Assembly: GCA_018609825.1 (NCBI GenBank)
Contig: JAHEOA010000062.1
Location: forward strand, 1 to 50,724
Reading direction: 5' to 3'
DNA from: Candidatus Bipolaricaulota bacterium
GTDB lineage: Bacteria; Bipolaricaulota; Bipolaricaulia; RBG-16-55-9
Length of the DNA stretch: 50,724 nt
Shown: in pieces, positions 24,745 through 33,196 of the stretch
Position numbering within the stretch: the stretch's first letter is position 1
How the letters are laid out: each line of letters starts with the position of its first letter
The notes under the pieces: model-generated
Told to the model about the DNA's origin: nothing
The model's input: the letters and a program-made list of their open reading frames with translations, nothing else
Database searches by the model: none
Translations under genes and position numbers: made by a program

Positions 24745-25193
24745 GGATCCCTTTCTATCAAGCCTTAGGGCGTCCGCTAAAGCGCGTCAACACCACATTA
24801 GCGCACCTTCCGAAAAGTCATTGTGCATCGTTACACCCCCGCTCAGCAAACACAGAACGGAAATGTTCAGCTGTTGAAGAGGAAGAATCTGCCCAAGGCG
24901 CGTCCCTGCTCTAGACAAAGCTTCCATCAGCGTGTTACCTTCCGATATGAGGACAGTTTCGTATGCTTATGAGCAGCCGAAGGGGTGAGACGTCTTACGA
25001 TGCCGCCAGCAGCAACACCATCCGAAACTTCGCTAGGCTGGCTTCAGGGGTGCTGTCTTCCCGAGGTCAATCCCGACGTTGTCACGGTGGTCGTTAGCCC
25101 CCGATGACGGGCCAGCGTCACGTTCGTCCTTTCCGTACGGAGTCAACCGGACGGATCACATGGGAAAGCAAAGGGTCAAAGGAGCCATACGTT

Positions 25194-26087
25194 ATGAACG
25201 TCCGCAAAGTGCGCAAGCTTGCCCAGAGTTGCCTTGTCATTGGAATCGGGCTTTTGATGGTGTTCATGGTTGGGCTATCTGATTCTCAACTGTTAGCCCA
25301 ATCGGAATCGCCTGGCCGGGTTTATTGGACGGACTCGTTCACCTCGAAATTGCAGTGGGCCCATCTCGATGGATCCAACGAGGTGACCGATTTGGCCACT
25401 GAACGCGACGGACTGGACCTGCCGCACGGAATCGCGTTGAACGACCAGACCGATCAGGTCTTCTGGACGGACCTCGGCACGGGGACGATTTGGCGAAGCG
25501 AAGCGGATGGGTCCGACATCCAGCAGATCGTGACGGGTCAGGTTTTCCCGCGTCGCATCGATGTGGCTCCGAACCTGGGCGTGATCTACTGGACCGATTC
25601 CGTTCAGGGCAAGATTCAACGCGCCGATCTCGATGGGGCGAACCCGGAAACGGTCTTGAGCGATCTGGTCAACGTCTTCGGCATCGCCGTCGACGAGGAC
25701 GCGGGGAAAATCTACTGGGCAGATGCCTCGGAAGAGAGGATCGAACGGGCCGATCTGGACGGATCCAACCGAGAGGTCTTCTTGACCTCGGACGACGGCG
25801 TTCGACGTCCACTCGGCCTGAATGTGGAAGCCCAGGCTGGTCATGTCTATTGGACCAACGCGGTCGACGGCGAAATCCACCGCGCCGACCTCGACGGATC
25901 CAATGCGCAAGTGGTTATGGCGAACGTGCCCTCACCCCAAGACGTGGACATCGATGTCAACAACGGCAAGATCTATTGGGCCAGTTCGGCGACCTTCAAC
26001 ATCCAGCGTGCCAACCTCGACGGCGCCGAGCGCGAGGCGGTGATCGAGGGGCTGTCCCGTCCGCGAGGCGTCGTACTCGGGAACTGA
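25194..26087 (+). CDS. exported six-bladed YWTD beta-propeller protein
   Basis: The 297-residue protein begins with a signal peptide or anchor (about 10-35: VIGIGLLMVFMVGLS) and then holds six LDL-receptor class B (YWTD) repeats of about 43 residues: RVYWTDS, QVFWTDL, VIYWTDS, KIYWADA, HVYWTNA and KIYWASS, each followed by an R/HxxLDGS turn. Six repeats make exactly one closed propeller. Such domains act in extracellular protein or ligand binding. The start at 25194 has AAAGGAG 9 bases upstream. It has no close neighbours on the 5' side and is followed by another exported repeat protein on the same strand. Confidence 0.88.
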   Translation: MNVRKVRKLAQSCLVIGIGLLMVFMVGLSDSQLLAQSESPGRVYWTDSFTSKLQWAHLDGSNEVTDLATERDGLDLPHGIALNDQTDQVFWTDLGTGTIWRSEADGSDIQQIVTGQVFPRRIDVAPNLGVIYWTDSVQGKIQRADLDGANPETVLSDLVNVFGIAVDEDAGKIYWADASEERIERADLDGSNREVFLTSDDGVRRPLGLNVEAQAGHVYWTNAVDGEIHRADLDGSNAQVVMANVPSPQDVDIDVNNGKIYWASSATFNIQRANLDGAEREAVIEGLSRPRGVVLGN

Positions 26088-26100
26088 TCCATCGTATTCG

Positions 26101-26144
26101 TGCCCGGGACAGCGCTAATGCCATCCATACTGCTGATCCGGGCA
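26101..26144 (+). terminator. possible 3' hairpin after the YWTD gene
   Basis: TGCCCGG (26101-26107) pairs with CCGGGCA (26138-26144), and CAGC with GCTG inside, around an 18-base loop, 13 bases after the stop codon. There is no T-run, so it is a transcript-end stabiliser at best. Confidence 0.35.
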
Positions 26145-26289
26145 TGCCGAGCGCGACCTCGATAGTATGGCGTTGCTGGCTACACTCCCGTGCTCCGGGA
26201 AGTACGGCGGCTGTTTCGGCTGTTAGGTCAGCTGCCCCATCTCATAGGCATTCTAGCTCGGGGCTAGTAGCATGGAGGGGAGGTGGACA

Positions 26290-27447
26290 ATGACACACCA
26301 TGGGCTAAAGCTGTTGCTCGCCTTCGGCCTCGTGGGCCTGGTGGGACTTCTCGGCACAGTGGGCCATTCGCAAGCTCCGGATTGTGCGCGAACCCTGTCG
26401 CCGGATCAGTCCCTACAGGCGGCCATCGACGCGGCAGAACGGGGCGAGACGATCTGTTTGCAATCGGGAACTTGGCAGGAGAGCGTCAACATTTCCCGTT
26501 CGTTGACGCTGCGAGGCGTCGGCGACACACGAAGCACCATTCAAGGGAATGACGACGGCCCAACCAGCGCAGTGGTCTTTATCCATGGATCCGCGTCCGA
26601 GGTGCGAGTTATCATGCTCGAGCGCCTGGAGCTACTCGGGGAAAAGGGCAGAATTCAAGCTGGTGTCCATGTGGCCGGAAGCTCGTTGACCCATTCAGCG
26701 GACGTGGTCGTTCAAGACACGCGTATCGCCGAAACCGTTAACGGCATGCGGATCGTTGGTCCCGACGTGACGGCAAGGGTGCAGCATGCCCAGATCGAGA
26801 ACAACACGGGCGGCATCCATGCCGATCGAGATGTGGAACTTCGCGTCACGGACACCCTCGTGACCAACAACGCCATGAGCGGCATGATCTTAGGGAACGG
26901 CACTCGCGCACGCATCGAGCGCTCGATCGTCAGCCATCATTCTTCCTTCACCTCCGGTGAATCGGGCGATGGGATCGGGATCGGTATCAGCGTCGGGCGA
27001 GACAGCCAACTCCAACTGATTGACTCAATGGTTCGTGACAATGGCGTCCGAGGTGCCCGTCATGCCGTTCTCAATGCCGGCATTCGCGCGGGACTGCTCT
27101 TTATGCCGCAAATCGGCATATCTGAATTGAGCGTGCCAGCCCGCGTTGTGCTGGTTGACAGTCGAGTTCTGGGGAACCGCTCAGGCCTACTGATCGGCAA
27201 ACAGACGGATCTGCTCATGGCGGGCACTGAGGTCCGCAACAGCCTAGGGTGGGGACTGGCCGGGTTGGCCTCCCCGTGCTTGGACTCACCCCTTCTCCAA
27301 GACGTCGACGAACTCCACGGCGAGCTGGAACTTCGCCAGGGAACCGTGTTCAGCCAGAATAACGCCGAGGGACATCTTGACGGCCACGGCAACCCGGGGG
27401 TTCATCCGTTCCATGATCTCCCGGATGGCCAGGTCTGTCTGCCCTAG
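26290..27447 (+). CDS. exported right-handed beta-helix protein (Sec signal)
   Basis: A 385-residue protein with a Sec signal peptide (about 5-28: LKLLLAFGLVGLVGLLGTVGHSQA). The mature part opens with LSPDQSLQAAIDAAERGETICLQSGTW, the usual first coil of pectate-lyase-like or NosD-type parallel beta-helices, and continues through repeated short strands with Asn and Gly turns (NNTGGIHADRDVELRVTDTLVTNNAMSG, ERSIVSHHSSF). No catalytic residues of polysaccharide lyases are recognisable. Cys residues near both ends could form disulfides. The start at 26290 has GGAGG 6 bases upstream; an ATG at 26272 is less likely. Its neighbour at 27583 has the same fold on the opposite strand. Confidence 0.82.
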   Translation: MTHHGLKLLLAFGLVGLVGLLGTVGHSQAPDCARTLSPDQSLQAAIDAAERGETICLQSGTWQESVNISRSLTLRGVGDTRSTIQGNDDGPTSAVVFIHGSASEVRVIMLERLELLGEKGRIQAGVHVAGSSLTHSADVVVQDTRIAETVNGMRIVGPDVTARVQHAQIENNTGGIHADRDVELRVTDTLVTNNAMSGMILGNGTRARIERSIVSHHSSFTSGESGDGIGIGISVGRDSQLQLIDSMVRDNGVRGARHAVLNAGIRAGLLFMPQIGISELSVPARVVLVDSRVLGNRSGLLIGKQTDLLMAGTEVRNSLGWGLAGLASPCLDSPLLQDVDELHGELELRQGTVFSQNNAEGHLDGHGNPGVHPFHDLPDGQVCLP

Positions 27448-27582
27448 CGACGGCGAAGCGCGAACGTTCGTGCTGACCGCACAGCCCATTCGGACCAGGC
27501 ACTGCTTCGGGCCAAAACCAAGCCTCTATGGCCTAGGTTGGCGTACGTTGCCAGGACTCGGTCGGAGCCGCCCATCAGCCGA

Positions 27583-28587
27583 TCAGACGGTGATAGGTGG
27601 CACCTCGGCCGGTTCGCTCAGCCAGGGGTCGAACTGGGCGGATGAGGTGACGACGTCGCCTTGCCCGGGACCGGCTCCGGAGGGACCGGAGGGATCGCCC
27701 CACCAGTTGTCGGTGGCGTCGATGCTCAGGGCCGTGTCCAGGCCGAACTCCGCGTTGTCCACGATGTTGTTGCGGTGGACGACGTTATTGGCCTCGCCGA
27801 CGACGATTCCGGTCTTGTTGTGACGAACCTCATTGCCTTCGACGGTGATGTTTCGGATGCGAAAGTTGACCCGGATGCCTGCGTCACGGTTGTTGACGCA
27901 GTGGCATCCTGCGATCCGCCCGGTGTTGGAGAGATTCCCGACGAGGATGCCGACGCCGGGGAACTCCAAGTCGCCGAGATGGGGCGCACGCCCAGATCGG
28001 TTGAACATAAACAGGCTCCCTTCGACATCGACGTTGCCGGATTGGCCTTGATAGAAGCCGACGGCGTTGTCATAGGCCCAACTGTTGGATAGGCGGGCTG
28101 CCTCGCAGGACCAGAAGTAATACCCGGAGCTGTCGTTGTTGAACGAGATCATGTTCCGCACGTCGACGCGCTGCGACACCGTCGCCCAGACGCCCTCCAG
28201 CGCTTCGGTCACGGTGAACCCCTTCACGGTCACGTCCTCGGTCTGGAACACGTTGATCGCGCCGACGAGGATGTCGTCAATGGCGCGATCGCCGAACTCG
28301 AATCGATCGGGGTTCGCTTTGATGATGGTCGATCGGGGTCCAGCTTCGGAAACGATCGTCAGTGGCTTCTCGACGATCAGCGTCTCGTGGAAGATGCCGG
28401 GAGCCACGCGAACCGTGCCACCGTCGACCGCACGATCGATCGCGCTCTGGATGGACTCATCCGACGCCACGCGGATCTCCGAAGAACTCTCCCTCGCCTG
28501 CAAGGGCCAAGCAATCGACAAACTCAGGGCAGCGAGGCCGCAATGCTGCAAAAAGGTGCGACGAGTGAGACGAGTGCCTTGACGCAT
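27583..28587 (-). CDS. exported right-handed beta-helix protein (Tat signal)
   Basis: A 334-residue protein whose N-terminus TRLTRRTFLQHCGLAALSLSIAWPL is a twin-arginine signal (RRTFLQ). The mature part begins ESIQSAIDRAVDGGTVRVAPGIFHETLIVEKPLTIVSEAG, a NosD/periplasmic copper-binding type beta-helix opening, followed by repeated coils with HNKTGIVVGEANNVVHRNNIVDNAEFGLDT. The C-terminal block DATDNWWGDPSGPSG is a family hallmark of such repeat proteins. Export through Tat implies folding, and possibly cofactor or metal binding, in the cytoplasm. The start at 28587 follows AAAGG by about 8 bases; a GTG at 28626 would add 13 residues. Confidence 0.83.
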   Translation of the reverse strand: MRQGTRLTRRTFLQHCGLAALSLSIAWPLQARESSSEIRVASDESIQSAIDRAVDGGTVRVAPGIFHETLIVEKPLTIVSEAGPRSTIIKANPDRFEFGDRAIDDILVGAINVFQTEDVTVKGFTVTEALEGVWATVSQRVDVRNMISFNNDSSGYYFWSCEAARLSNSWAYDNAVGFYQGQSGNVDVEGSLFMFNRSGRAPHLGDLEFPGVGILVGNLSNTGRIAGCHCVNNRDAGIRVNFRIRNITVEGNEVRHNKTGIVVGEANNVVHRNNIVDNAEFGLDTALSIDATDNWWGDPSGPSGAGPGQGDVVTSSAQFDPWLSEPAEVPPITV

Positions 28588-28656
28588 CGGAATCCCTTTC
28601 TTTCGCAGATCGCTATGGTCGATCACCCGTTAGCCGGTATCCAGTCAGGAAATGGG

Positions 28657-28685
28657 AAAAGGGGGCCGAGGATCGGCCCCCTTTT
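28657..28685 (-). terminator. rho-independent terminator of the proVWX operon
   Basis: A 12-base perfect stem, AAAAGGGGGCCG and its complement, around a 5-base loop. Because the stem contains A and T runs at its ends, it works as an A-run plus T-run in either direction. It lies 39 bases beyond the proX stop codon. Confidence 0.85.
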
Positions 28686-28723
28686 CGCTTAGACGACTGT
28701 GTCTAGTTGATTGAAGACGTCGT

Positions 28724-29800
28724 TTACATGCCGCTCGCGGCGCCACGGGCGGCGTTGAGCCACTCGTCGACCGTGTCGCGGTTGTCCTCGATCCACTGAG
28801 CGGCAAGTTCGGCAGGGTCGGCGTCCTCGTTCTGAATGGCCGCCGTCGCCTCGTTCACCCACGCCAGAGGCAAGCGGACCTGCTTGAACAGCTCCTCGGC
28901 CGCTGGGTTGTTGCTCAGGAAGTCGTTGTTGGCTACGACGTTGATGTCCGCGGCGACGAAGCCGAGGTAGGTCGGGTCGGTCGCGGCGGCGTCGCCGAGG
29001 CCCTCAGCGATGACGGCGTCCTTGCTAAGCTCCTCCTGGGACGGCGCAAGCTGCAGCTCGTCCCGGTTTTCAACGACGCTGACCCATTTGACCTGATCGC
29101 CCGGCGTCAGCTCCACCGTGGTGAAGTTCGGCGTCCAGGTGTAGTACAGCGCGGGCTGGTCGTTCTGGATGCGGGCCTGGGCCGTGGAGAAGTTGGCCGG
29201 GTACGAGGCCGTGACGTGGTTGAACGTCTCGCTGAAGCCCTCGTACATCTCCATGTGGGAGGAGATGACGCCGTGGCAGCCCCAGCCCGGCGGGCAGCCG
29301 AAGATGTCGGCCTTGCCGTCGCCGTTCTCGTCGAAGGCCTGCTTGAGCTCGTCGTTGCCGATAAAGTCCTGCAACGAGGTGATCTCGTACTCCTCGATCG
29401 AGGCGCTGTCGATCAGGTAGCCCTGCAGTCCGCAGTTCGGGCAGTGCGGGTCGAAGATCGTTGTGCTTTCAACGAACGAATCCCGGCCACCCGGTAGTTG
29501 TGGGTTGTGCAGCGGGAACCAGCCGTTAGCCCAGAAGTCCAGGTCGCCCAGCTCGATGGCCTGATAGGCCAAGCCGTTCGAGGAGAACTGCTGGATCTGC
29601 ACCTCAGCCCCGAGCTCCTCAAGCATCGCAGCGAAGGCGTTCGTAACCGGCGCTGCGCTGGTCCAGCTGGCGTTGGCCTGTTCGATAAAGACCCCATCCA
29701 GGGGCTGATCGTCCTGGCTGACGCCGGTCGACGTCACGAGCGCCAAGCCGGTCACCGCAATCAACAGACTGAGCGCGACCGCACGTGTAAGTGTCTTCAT
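28724..29800 (-). CDS. proX: glycine betaine/proline ABC transporter substrate-binding protein
   Basis: Extracytoplasmic receptor for a quaternary ammonium or related osmolyte (glycine betaine, proline betaine, possibly DMSP). The 358-residue protein has a Sec signal peptide (about 1-30) and belongs to the OpuAC/ProX fold. Aromatic residues that could form the cation-binding box are visible (FWANGWFPLHNP, YYTWTPNF, GWGCHGVI with the ProX-type disulfide-capable CPPGWGC). No lipobox Cys follows the signal, so it is soluble or anchored by other means. It is the third gene of the proV-proW-proX operon on the minus strand, 175 bases after proW, and a strong terminator follows. Confidence 0.93.
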   Translation of the reverse strand: MKTLTRAVALSLLIAVTGLALVTSTGVSQDDQPLDGVFIEQANASWTSAAPVTNAFAAMLEELGAEVQIQQFSSNGLAYQAIELGDLDFWANGWFPLHNPQLPGGRDSFVESTTIFDPHCPNCGLQGYLIDSASIEEYEITSLQDFIGNDELKQAFDENGDGKADIFGCPPGWGCHGVISSHMEMYEGFSETFNHVTASYPANFSTAQARIQNDQPALYYTWTPNFTTVELTPGDQVKWVSVVENRDELQLAPSQEELSKDAVIAEGLGDAAATDPTYLGFVAADINVVANNDFLSNNPAAEELFKQVRLPLAWVNEATAAIQNEDADPAELAAQWIEDNRDTVDEWLNAARGAASGM

Positions 29801-29975
29801 TCTTATGACTCAACCTCCTGTAGTTGAGAGTTTGGTGTGATGGGCCCTATCCCTCTCGATAGAGCACCGTGATGAACCTACCCATGTTGGGCGTTTGGGC
29901 GTCACATGGCGGTGCACCCTCCTTATTCTGATGCTTTTACCTGAGCCGCTTACAGCGCGGCTTGATTGCGACACT

Positions 29976-30854
29976 TTAGGAACTCTGATGGGCGCCAGGG
30001 CCCTTTTCAGCCAGTCCTTGCGTCACGCGATCCAAAATCATCGCCATGAGCACGATGCCGACACCACCCAAGGTGGCAAGGCCGACGTTGACCGTGTTGA
30101 TTCCAATGAACACCTGTTGTCCCAGACCGCGTGCGCCAATCAACGAGGCGATCACGACCATGGACAGGGCCAACATAATGGTCTGGTTGAGGCCGGCCAT
30201 GATGGTCGGCAAGGCCAGCGGAATCTGAACCTTGGTTAGGATATCGCGAGGGGCTGAGCCGAAGGCGACGGCCGCCTCGATGACTTCCTTGTCGACCTGC
30301 CGAATGCCCAAGTTGGTCAAGCGGATCATGGGCGGAAGTGAGAAGACGATGGTGACGATGACGCCGGGCACGTTGCCGATGCTGAACAGAATCACCACCG
30401 GCACGAGATACACAAACGCCGGGGTCGTCTGCATGATGTCAAGGATGGGCCGAATGGATGCCGCGAACCCGTCCTTCCTCGCTGCCAGGATGCCTAGAGG
30501 AACGCCGACCACAAAGTTGAAGGCCACCGCGCTGATCACCATGGAGAGGGTGATGAGGAAGTCATCCCATAATCCGAGGAAGCCGACGGCCAACTGAGCT
30601 AGAAACGTGAAAATGCCGACGCCTCGGCCGGCCGCCCAGAAGGCGAGCGCGGTCAGGATGACGACCAGGACGATCGGCGGAACGAACAGAAGCGAGTCCT
30701 GGATGCCGGTCAACAGCTGACGGACCGGCCACGCCAGGATGTCTTTGAAGAAGAAGCGATACTGGGTAATCCAGTCCACCGCGGCGGAAACCCATTGATC
30801 AAGCGGGATCTCGAACATGTCAAATACGTCGAGCACGGCCACTAGTCGAACCAT
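29976..30854 (-). CDS. proW: glycine betaine/proline ABC transporter permease
   Basis: Membrane subunit of the osmolyte importer. The 292-residue protein has about six to seven membrane helices and the conserved cytoplasmic loop for contact with the ATPase (EAAVAFGSAPRDILTKVQIPLALPTIMAGLNQTIMLALSMVVIASLIGARGLG), which is the binding-protein-dependent transport signature. The N-terminal extension is typical of ProW. The ribosome site GAGGTGA precedes the ATG at 30854. It lies 46 bases after proV. Confidence 0.95.
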   Translation of the reverse strand: MVRLVAVLDVFDMFEIPLDQWVSAAVDWITQYRFFFKDILAWPVRQLLTGIQDSLLFVPPIVLVVILTALAFWAAGRGVGIFTFLAQLAVGFLGLWDDFLITLSMVISAVAFNFVVGVPLGILAARKDGFAASIRPILDIMQTTPAFVYLVPVVILFSIGNVPGVIVTIVFSLPPMIRLTNLGIRQVDKEVIEAAVAFGSAPRDILTKVQIPLALPTIMAGLNQTIMLALSMVVIASLIGARGLGQQVFIGINTVNVGLATLGGVGIVLMAMILDRVTQGLAEKGPGAHQSS

Positions 30855-30900
30855 CGATTCACCTCAATGACGTAGAGTTCCTCAACCGCCGTCGCCCGGT

Positions 30901-32238
30901 TCACTGGCCACCCTCATGCTCAGGTTCCTCGGTCTGAGTCGCCGTGATGGTTCGTCCGGTGCCATCGGCGGAGGCTTCGGCATCCGTCACGGCCTGCTCG
31001 GATTCCTCATCGAGCGGCGAGCCGCTCGGCCCGGTCTTCTCTAGGATGCCCGTGATGAGTTCGCGCTCGCCGATGACGCCGATCAGTTTGTCCCGCTTAT
31101 CCAACACGACGACCGGCAGCCGCGAGAACCCGCGACCGCGCAGAATGTTACGGATGACGTTCGATTCGCGGACGGTGAGGCCAATGTCTTGGTGCCGATG
31201 CCAGGGGGTTTCATGTTCGGTCAGCACATCGTGCAGCTTGCGGACCTCGATCGGCTGATCGTCGATTCGCATCTCTTGGAACCGGCCCTCCCGATCGACC
31301 TTGTAGTGGATGTTGGCACGGCCGTCGCGCGTGTAGACCTTGCCGTCCTCTTCGTCGCGAACGACACTCATGCGCTCGTGATCGAGCGGAAGCGCCAAAG
31401 TGCCCGCGGTAAGGACGCCCGTCGGATCGGCGTTATCCACGAAGTTGGCGACGTACTCGGTCTTGGGATTGACGAGGATCTCTTCGGGCGTGCCGATCTG
31501 CACGATGACGCCGGCGTCCATAATGGCGATGCGATGGCCGAGCCGCATGGCCTCGTCCAGGTCGTGGGTGATGAACAGCACGGTCTTTTCTAGCTCGTCC
31601 AGGATTTTAAGAAGCTCGTCCTGCATGTTGACCTTAATGAGCGGGTCGAGGGCGCTGAAGGGCTCGTCCATGAGCATGACCTCGGACTGAGCAGCTAGAC
31701 CGCGCGCCAATCCAACGCGCTGTTGCATGCCGCCGGAGAGCTCATTGGGCATGGCATTGCCCCAGCCGCCGAGGCCGACGAGCTCCAGCATCTCCTCCGA
31801 GACCTGGTTCTGCTTCCCTTCGTCCTCGCCTTGGATCTCGAGGCCGTACTTTACGTTGTCGAGCACGGTGCGGTGAGGAAACAGCCCGAAGTGCTGGAAG
31901 ACCATGCTCATGTGATTCGTTCGCAGGTCACGCAGCGTCCTTTCCTCGGCCGATGTGATTTCGACGGACTGGCCGTTGGGCGGCTCAAAGAAGACCTTGC
32001 CTGCTGTCGGCTCGATCAGCCGGTTGATGCAACGGATCAGCGTCGACTTGCCGCTTCCCGACAGGCCCATAATGCAGAACACTTCGCCGGCGTCTAGCTC
32101 GAAGCTGGCGTCGTTGACGCCGACGACGTTTCCGCTTTCCTCCCGAACCTCGGCCTTGGTTTTGCCTTGCTCGACCAGTTTGAGGCCCTCTTGCGGCGAC
32201 GGCCCGAATATCTTGAAGACCCCTTCAGCCCTTATCAC
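30901..32238 (-). CDS. proV: glycine betaine/proline ABC transporter ATP-binding protein with CBS domains
   Basis: Powers the importer. The 445-residue protein has Walker A GLSGSGKST (58-66), the signature LSGGMQQRV, Walker B VMLMDEP and the H-loop FITHDLDEA, then a CBS pair at about 290-410 that in the OpuA/ProV family senses ionic strength or nucleotides (for example NIHYKVDREGRFQEM and SRLPVVVLDKRDKLIGVI), and a Ser/Glu-rich C-terminal tail. The start is a GTG at 32238 with a GAGGAG site 5 bases upstream. A perfect consensus promoter lies about 160 bases ahead. It is the first gene of proVWX. Confidence 0.96.
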   Translation of the reverse strand: MIRAEGVFKIFGPSPQEGLKLVEQGKTKAEVREESGNVVGVNDASFELDAGEVFCIMGLSGSGKSTLIRCINRLIEPTAGKVFFEPPNGQSVEITSAEERTLRDLRTNHMSMVFQHFGLFPHRTVLDNVKYGLEIQGEDEGKQNQVSEEMLELVGLGGWGNAMPNELSGGMQQRVGLARGLAAQSEVMLMDEPFSALDPLIKVNMQDELLKILDELEKTVLFITHDLDEAMRLGHRIAIMDAGVIVQIGTPEEILVNPKTEYVANFVDNADPTGVLTAGTLALPLDHERMSVVRDEEDGKVYTRDGRANIHYKVDREGRFQEMRIDDQPIEVRKLHDVLTEHETPWHRHQDIGLTVRESNVIRNILRGRGFSRLPVVVLDKRDKLIGVIGERELITGILEKTGPSGSPLDEESEQAVTDAEASADGTGRTITATQTEEPEHEGGQ

Positions 32239-32499
32239 GACGACTCCTCTCCTACCGATAAGTTTTGGGTGGCATCCATGCCGGGGATTGATGCGCGAGC
32301 CCGACCCGGCCCGTGGCTTAAGGCTCTAACATCGCCGGCATGCTTGAAGACTGGTTGGACTTTTAACATCAAAAGGAACATGTTGATTGGTGGGCATTAT
32401 AGCCGAGTTGGCCCAGCTTGTCAAACGCTCCCCTTCCTTCGAGGTCGTTGCCAATCCCTGGTTACGCCGACTCTTCTAACAACAAGCCCGCCTTCTGTC
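32239..32499 (-). other. leader and promoter region of proVWX
   Basis: The gap between proV and the divergent gene at 32540 is 301 bases, and no gene fits in it. From the predicted transcript start near 32389 the proV leader is about 150 bases and contains the long-range complementary pair GCATGCCGG and CCGGCATGG plus a small ATCAA/TTGAT inverted repeat (near 32368-32387). It may carry an osmolyte or structured-RNA control element, but nothing matches a riboswitch I know. Confidence 0.45.
32396..32424 (-). promoter_or_regulatory. perfect consensus promoter for proVWX
   Basis: On the minus strand TTGACA (32424-32419) and TATAAT (32401-32396) are separated by exactly 17 bases. Both hexamers are full consensus. 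The expected transcript start is near 32389. A promoter this strong probably needs an additional control, at transcription or in the leader. Confidence 0.88.
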
Positions 32500-32528
32500 T
32501 TGACATCCAACACGGCAGGTGTTAGACT
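32500..32528 (+). promoter_or_regulatory. promoter for the gene at 32540, giving a leaderless transcript
   Basis: TTGACA (32500-32505) and TAGACT (32523-32528) are separated by 17 bases. The predicted transcript start, 7 to 12 bases after the -10 box, falls between 32535 and 32540, that is, at or just before the ATG. This fits the absence of a Shine-Dalgarno sequence. Confidence 0.68.
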
Positions 32529-32539
32529 TTCGGTCCGCC

Positions 32540-33070
32540 ATGAAGCCAACGTCGGGGGATGTCACCATCGAGCGAGAGATCACGGACCAGGTCGTTTCCC
32601 TCCGTGCTCGCCTCCATTCGACCGTCAAGAAGCGACGCGAGATCGAAGGCCGCATCCGCAAGCTCCGTTCCAAGCTCCGCGCCGAGGAGGCGCGCCTGGA
32701 AAGCGAAGAGGAGCGCGAAGAGGCCCTCAAGACCGCACTCAAGATGGCCGAACTGGCGCTCAACTTGGCCTCCGGCGAGACGACGACGGACAACCTCTCG
32801 TCGTTGGAGGCCTTGGAGCAAGACACGGACTGGGAGGACATGACGATCGCGCATGCCTGCCAACACGTCCTCCGCGAGAACTATAACCGACCTATGACCA
32901 ATCGCGAACTGCAAGCCGCCCTGCAGTCCAAGGGCAAGGACGTGCCGCTCGGCTCCATTCCGACGACGTTGGAACGCTACCGCGAGCTGTTCCGGAAGGA
33001 GAAGCGCGGCCACGTCATCTACTGGAGCCTCCACGCCGACGAGCCCCAACCGATCGAGTCGGAGAACTGA
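32540..33070 (+). CDS. coiled-coil plus winged-helix-like protein of unknown function
   Basis: A 176-residue, highly charged protein. Residues about 10-80 form a coiled coil (EITDQVVSLRARLHSTVKKRREIEGR and EEARLESEEEREEALKTAL). The C-terminal 70 residues fit a winged-helix or HARE-HTH-like domain: EDMTIAHACQHVLRENYNRPMTNRELQAAL and SIPTTLERYRELFRKEKRGHVIYWSL. This pattern of a helix, a PxTxRELxxAL recognition element and a final YWSL strand occurs in DNA-binding proteins of restriction and chromatin factors, but I do not recognise the family with certainty. No ribosome site is present; see the leaderless promoter. A GTG at 32519 is a possible earlier start but would begin before the predicted transcript start. 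Confidence 0.7.
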   Translation: MKPTSGDVTIEREITDQVVSLRARLHSTVKKRREIEGRIRKLRSKLRAEEARLESEEEREEALKTALKMAELALNLASGETTTDNLSSLEALEQDTDWEDMTIAHACQHVLRENYNRPMTNRELQAALQSKGKDVPLGSIPTTLERYRELFRKEKRGHVIYWSLHADEPQPIESEN

Positions 33071-33120
33071 GCGCCCACGCACCCTCACGCGCGGGCCCAA
33101 GCGATCGCCGATCACCGATC

Positions 33121-33148
33121 GCCAAACGGGGATTGCCAAACGGCGATT
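33121..33148. repeat. imperfect 14-base tandem repeat
   Basis: Two adjacent copies of GCCAAACGGSGATT (33121-33134 and 33135-33148; one G/C difference), preceded by overlapping CGATCG palindromes. It lies in the 126-base gap between the convergent gene ends at 33070 and 33197. No function is evident. Confidence 0.5.
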
Positions 33149-33196
33149 GCCGTCTGACGACTGAGCAACGCAGGCGACGCGTCGCGGTGTTGGAGC

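Larger units (their letters stand above)
24237..25193 (+). other. 957-base non-coding stretch with two strong palindromes
   Basis: No supportable gene on either strand; the longest frames are about 60 codons without ribosome sites. Base composition is visibly less GC-rich than the flanking genes. It holds a 28-base perfect palindrome (24519-24546) and a second hairpin (24713-24744). The stretch around 24660-24700 (CTCCGGTTTAGTGGACA) recalls the ends of some insertion sequences, but no transposase or second end is present. It separates the methyltransferase gene from the exported YWTD protein, and may be a decayed mobile element or an RNA gene. Confidence 0.55.

Noticed and set aside
25080..25193. 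Cyclic-di-GMP riboswitch before the YWTD gene
   Set aside because: A few bases resemble the GEMM core (GCAAAGG) but the remaining conserved segments and pairing are absent.
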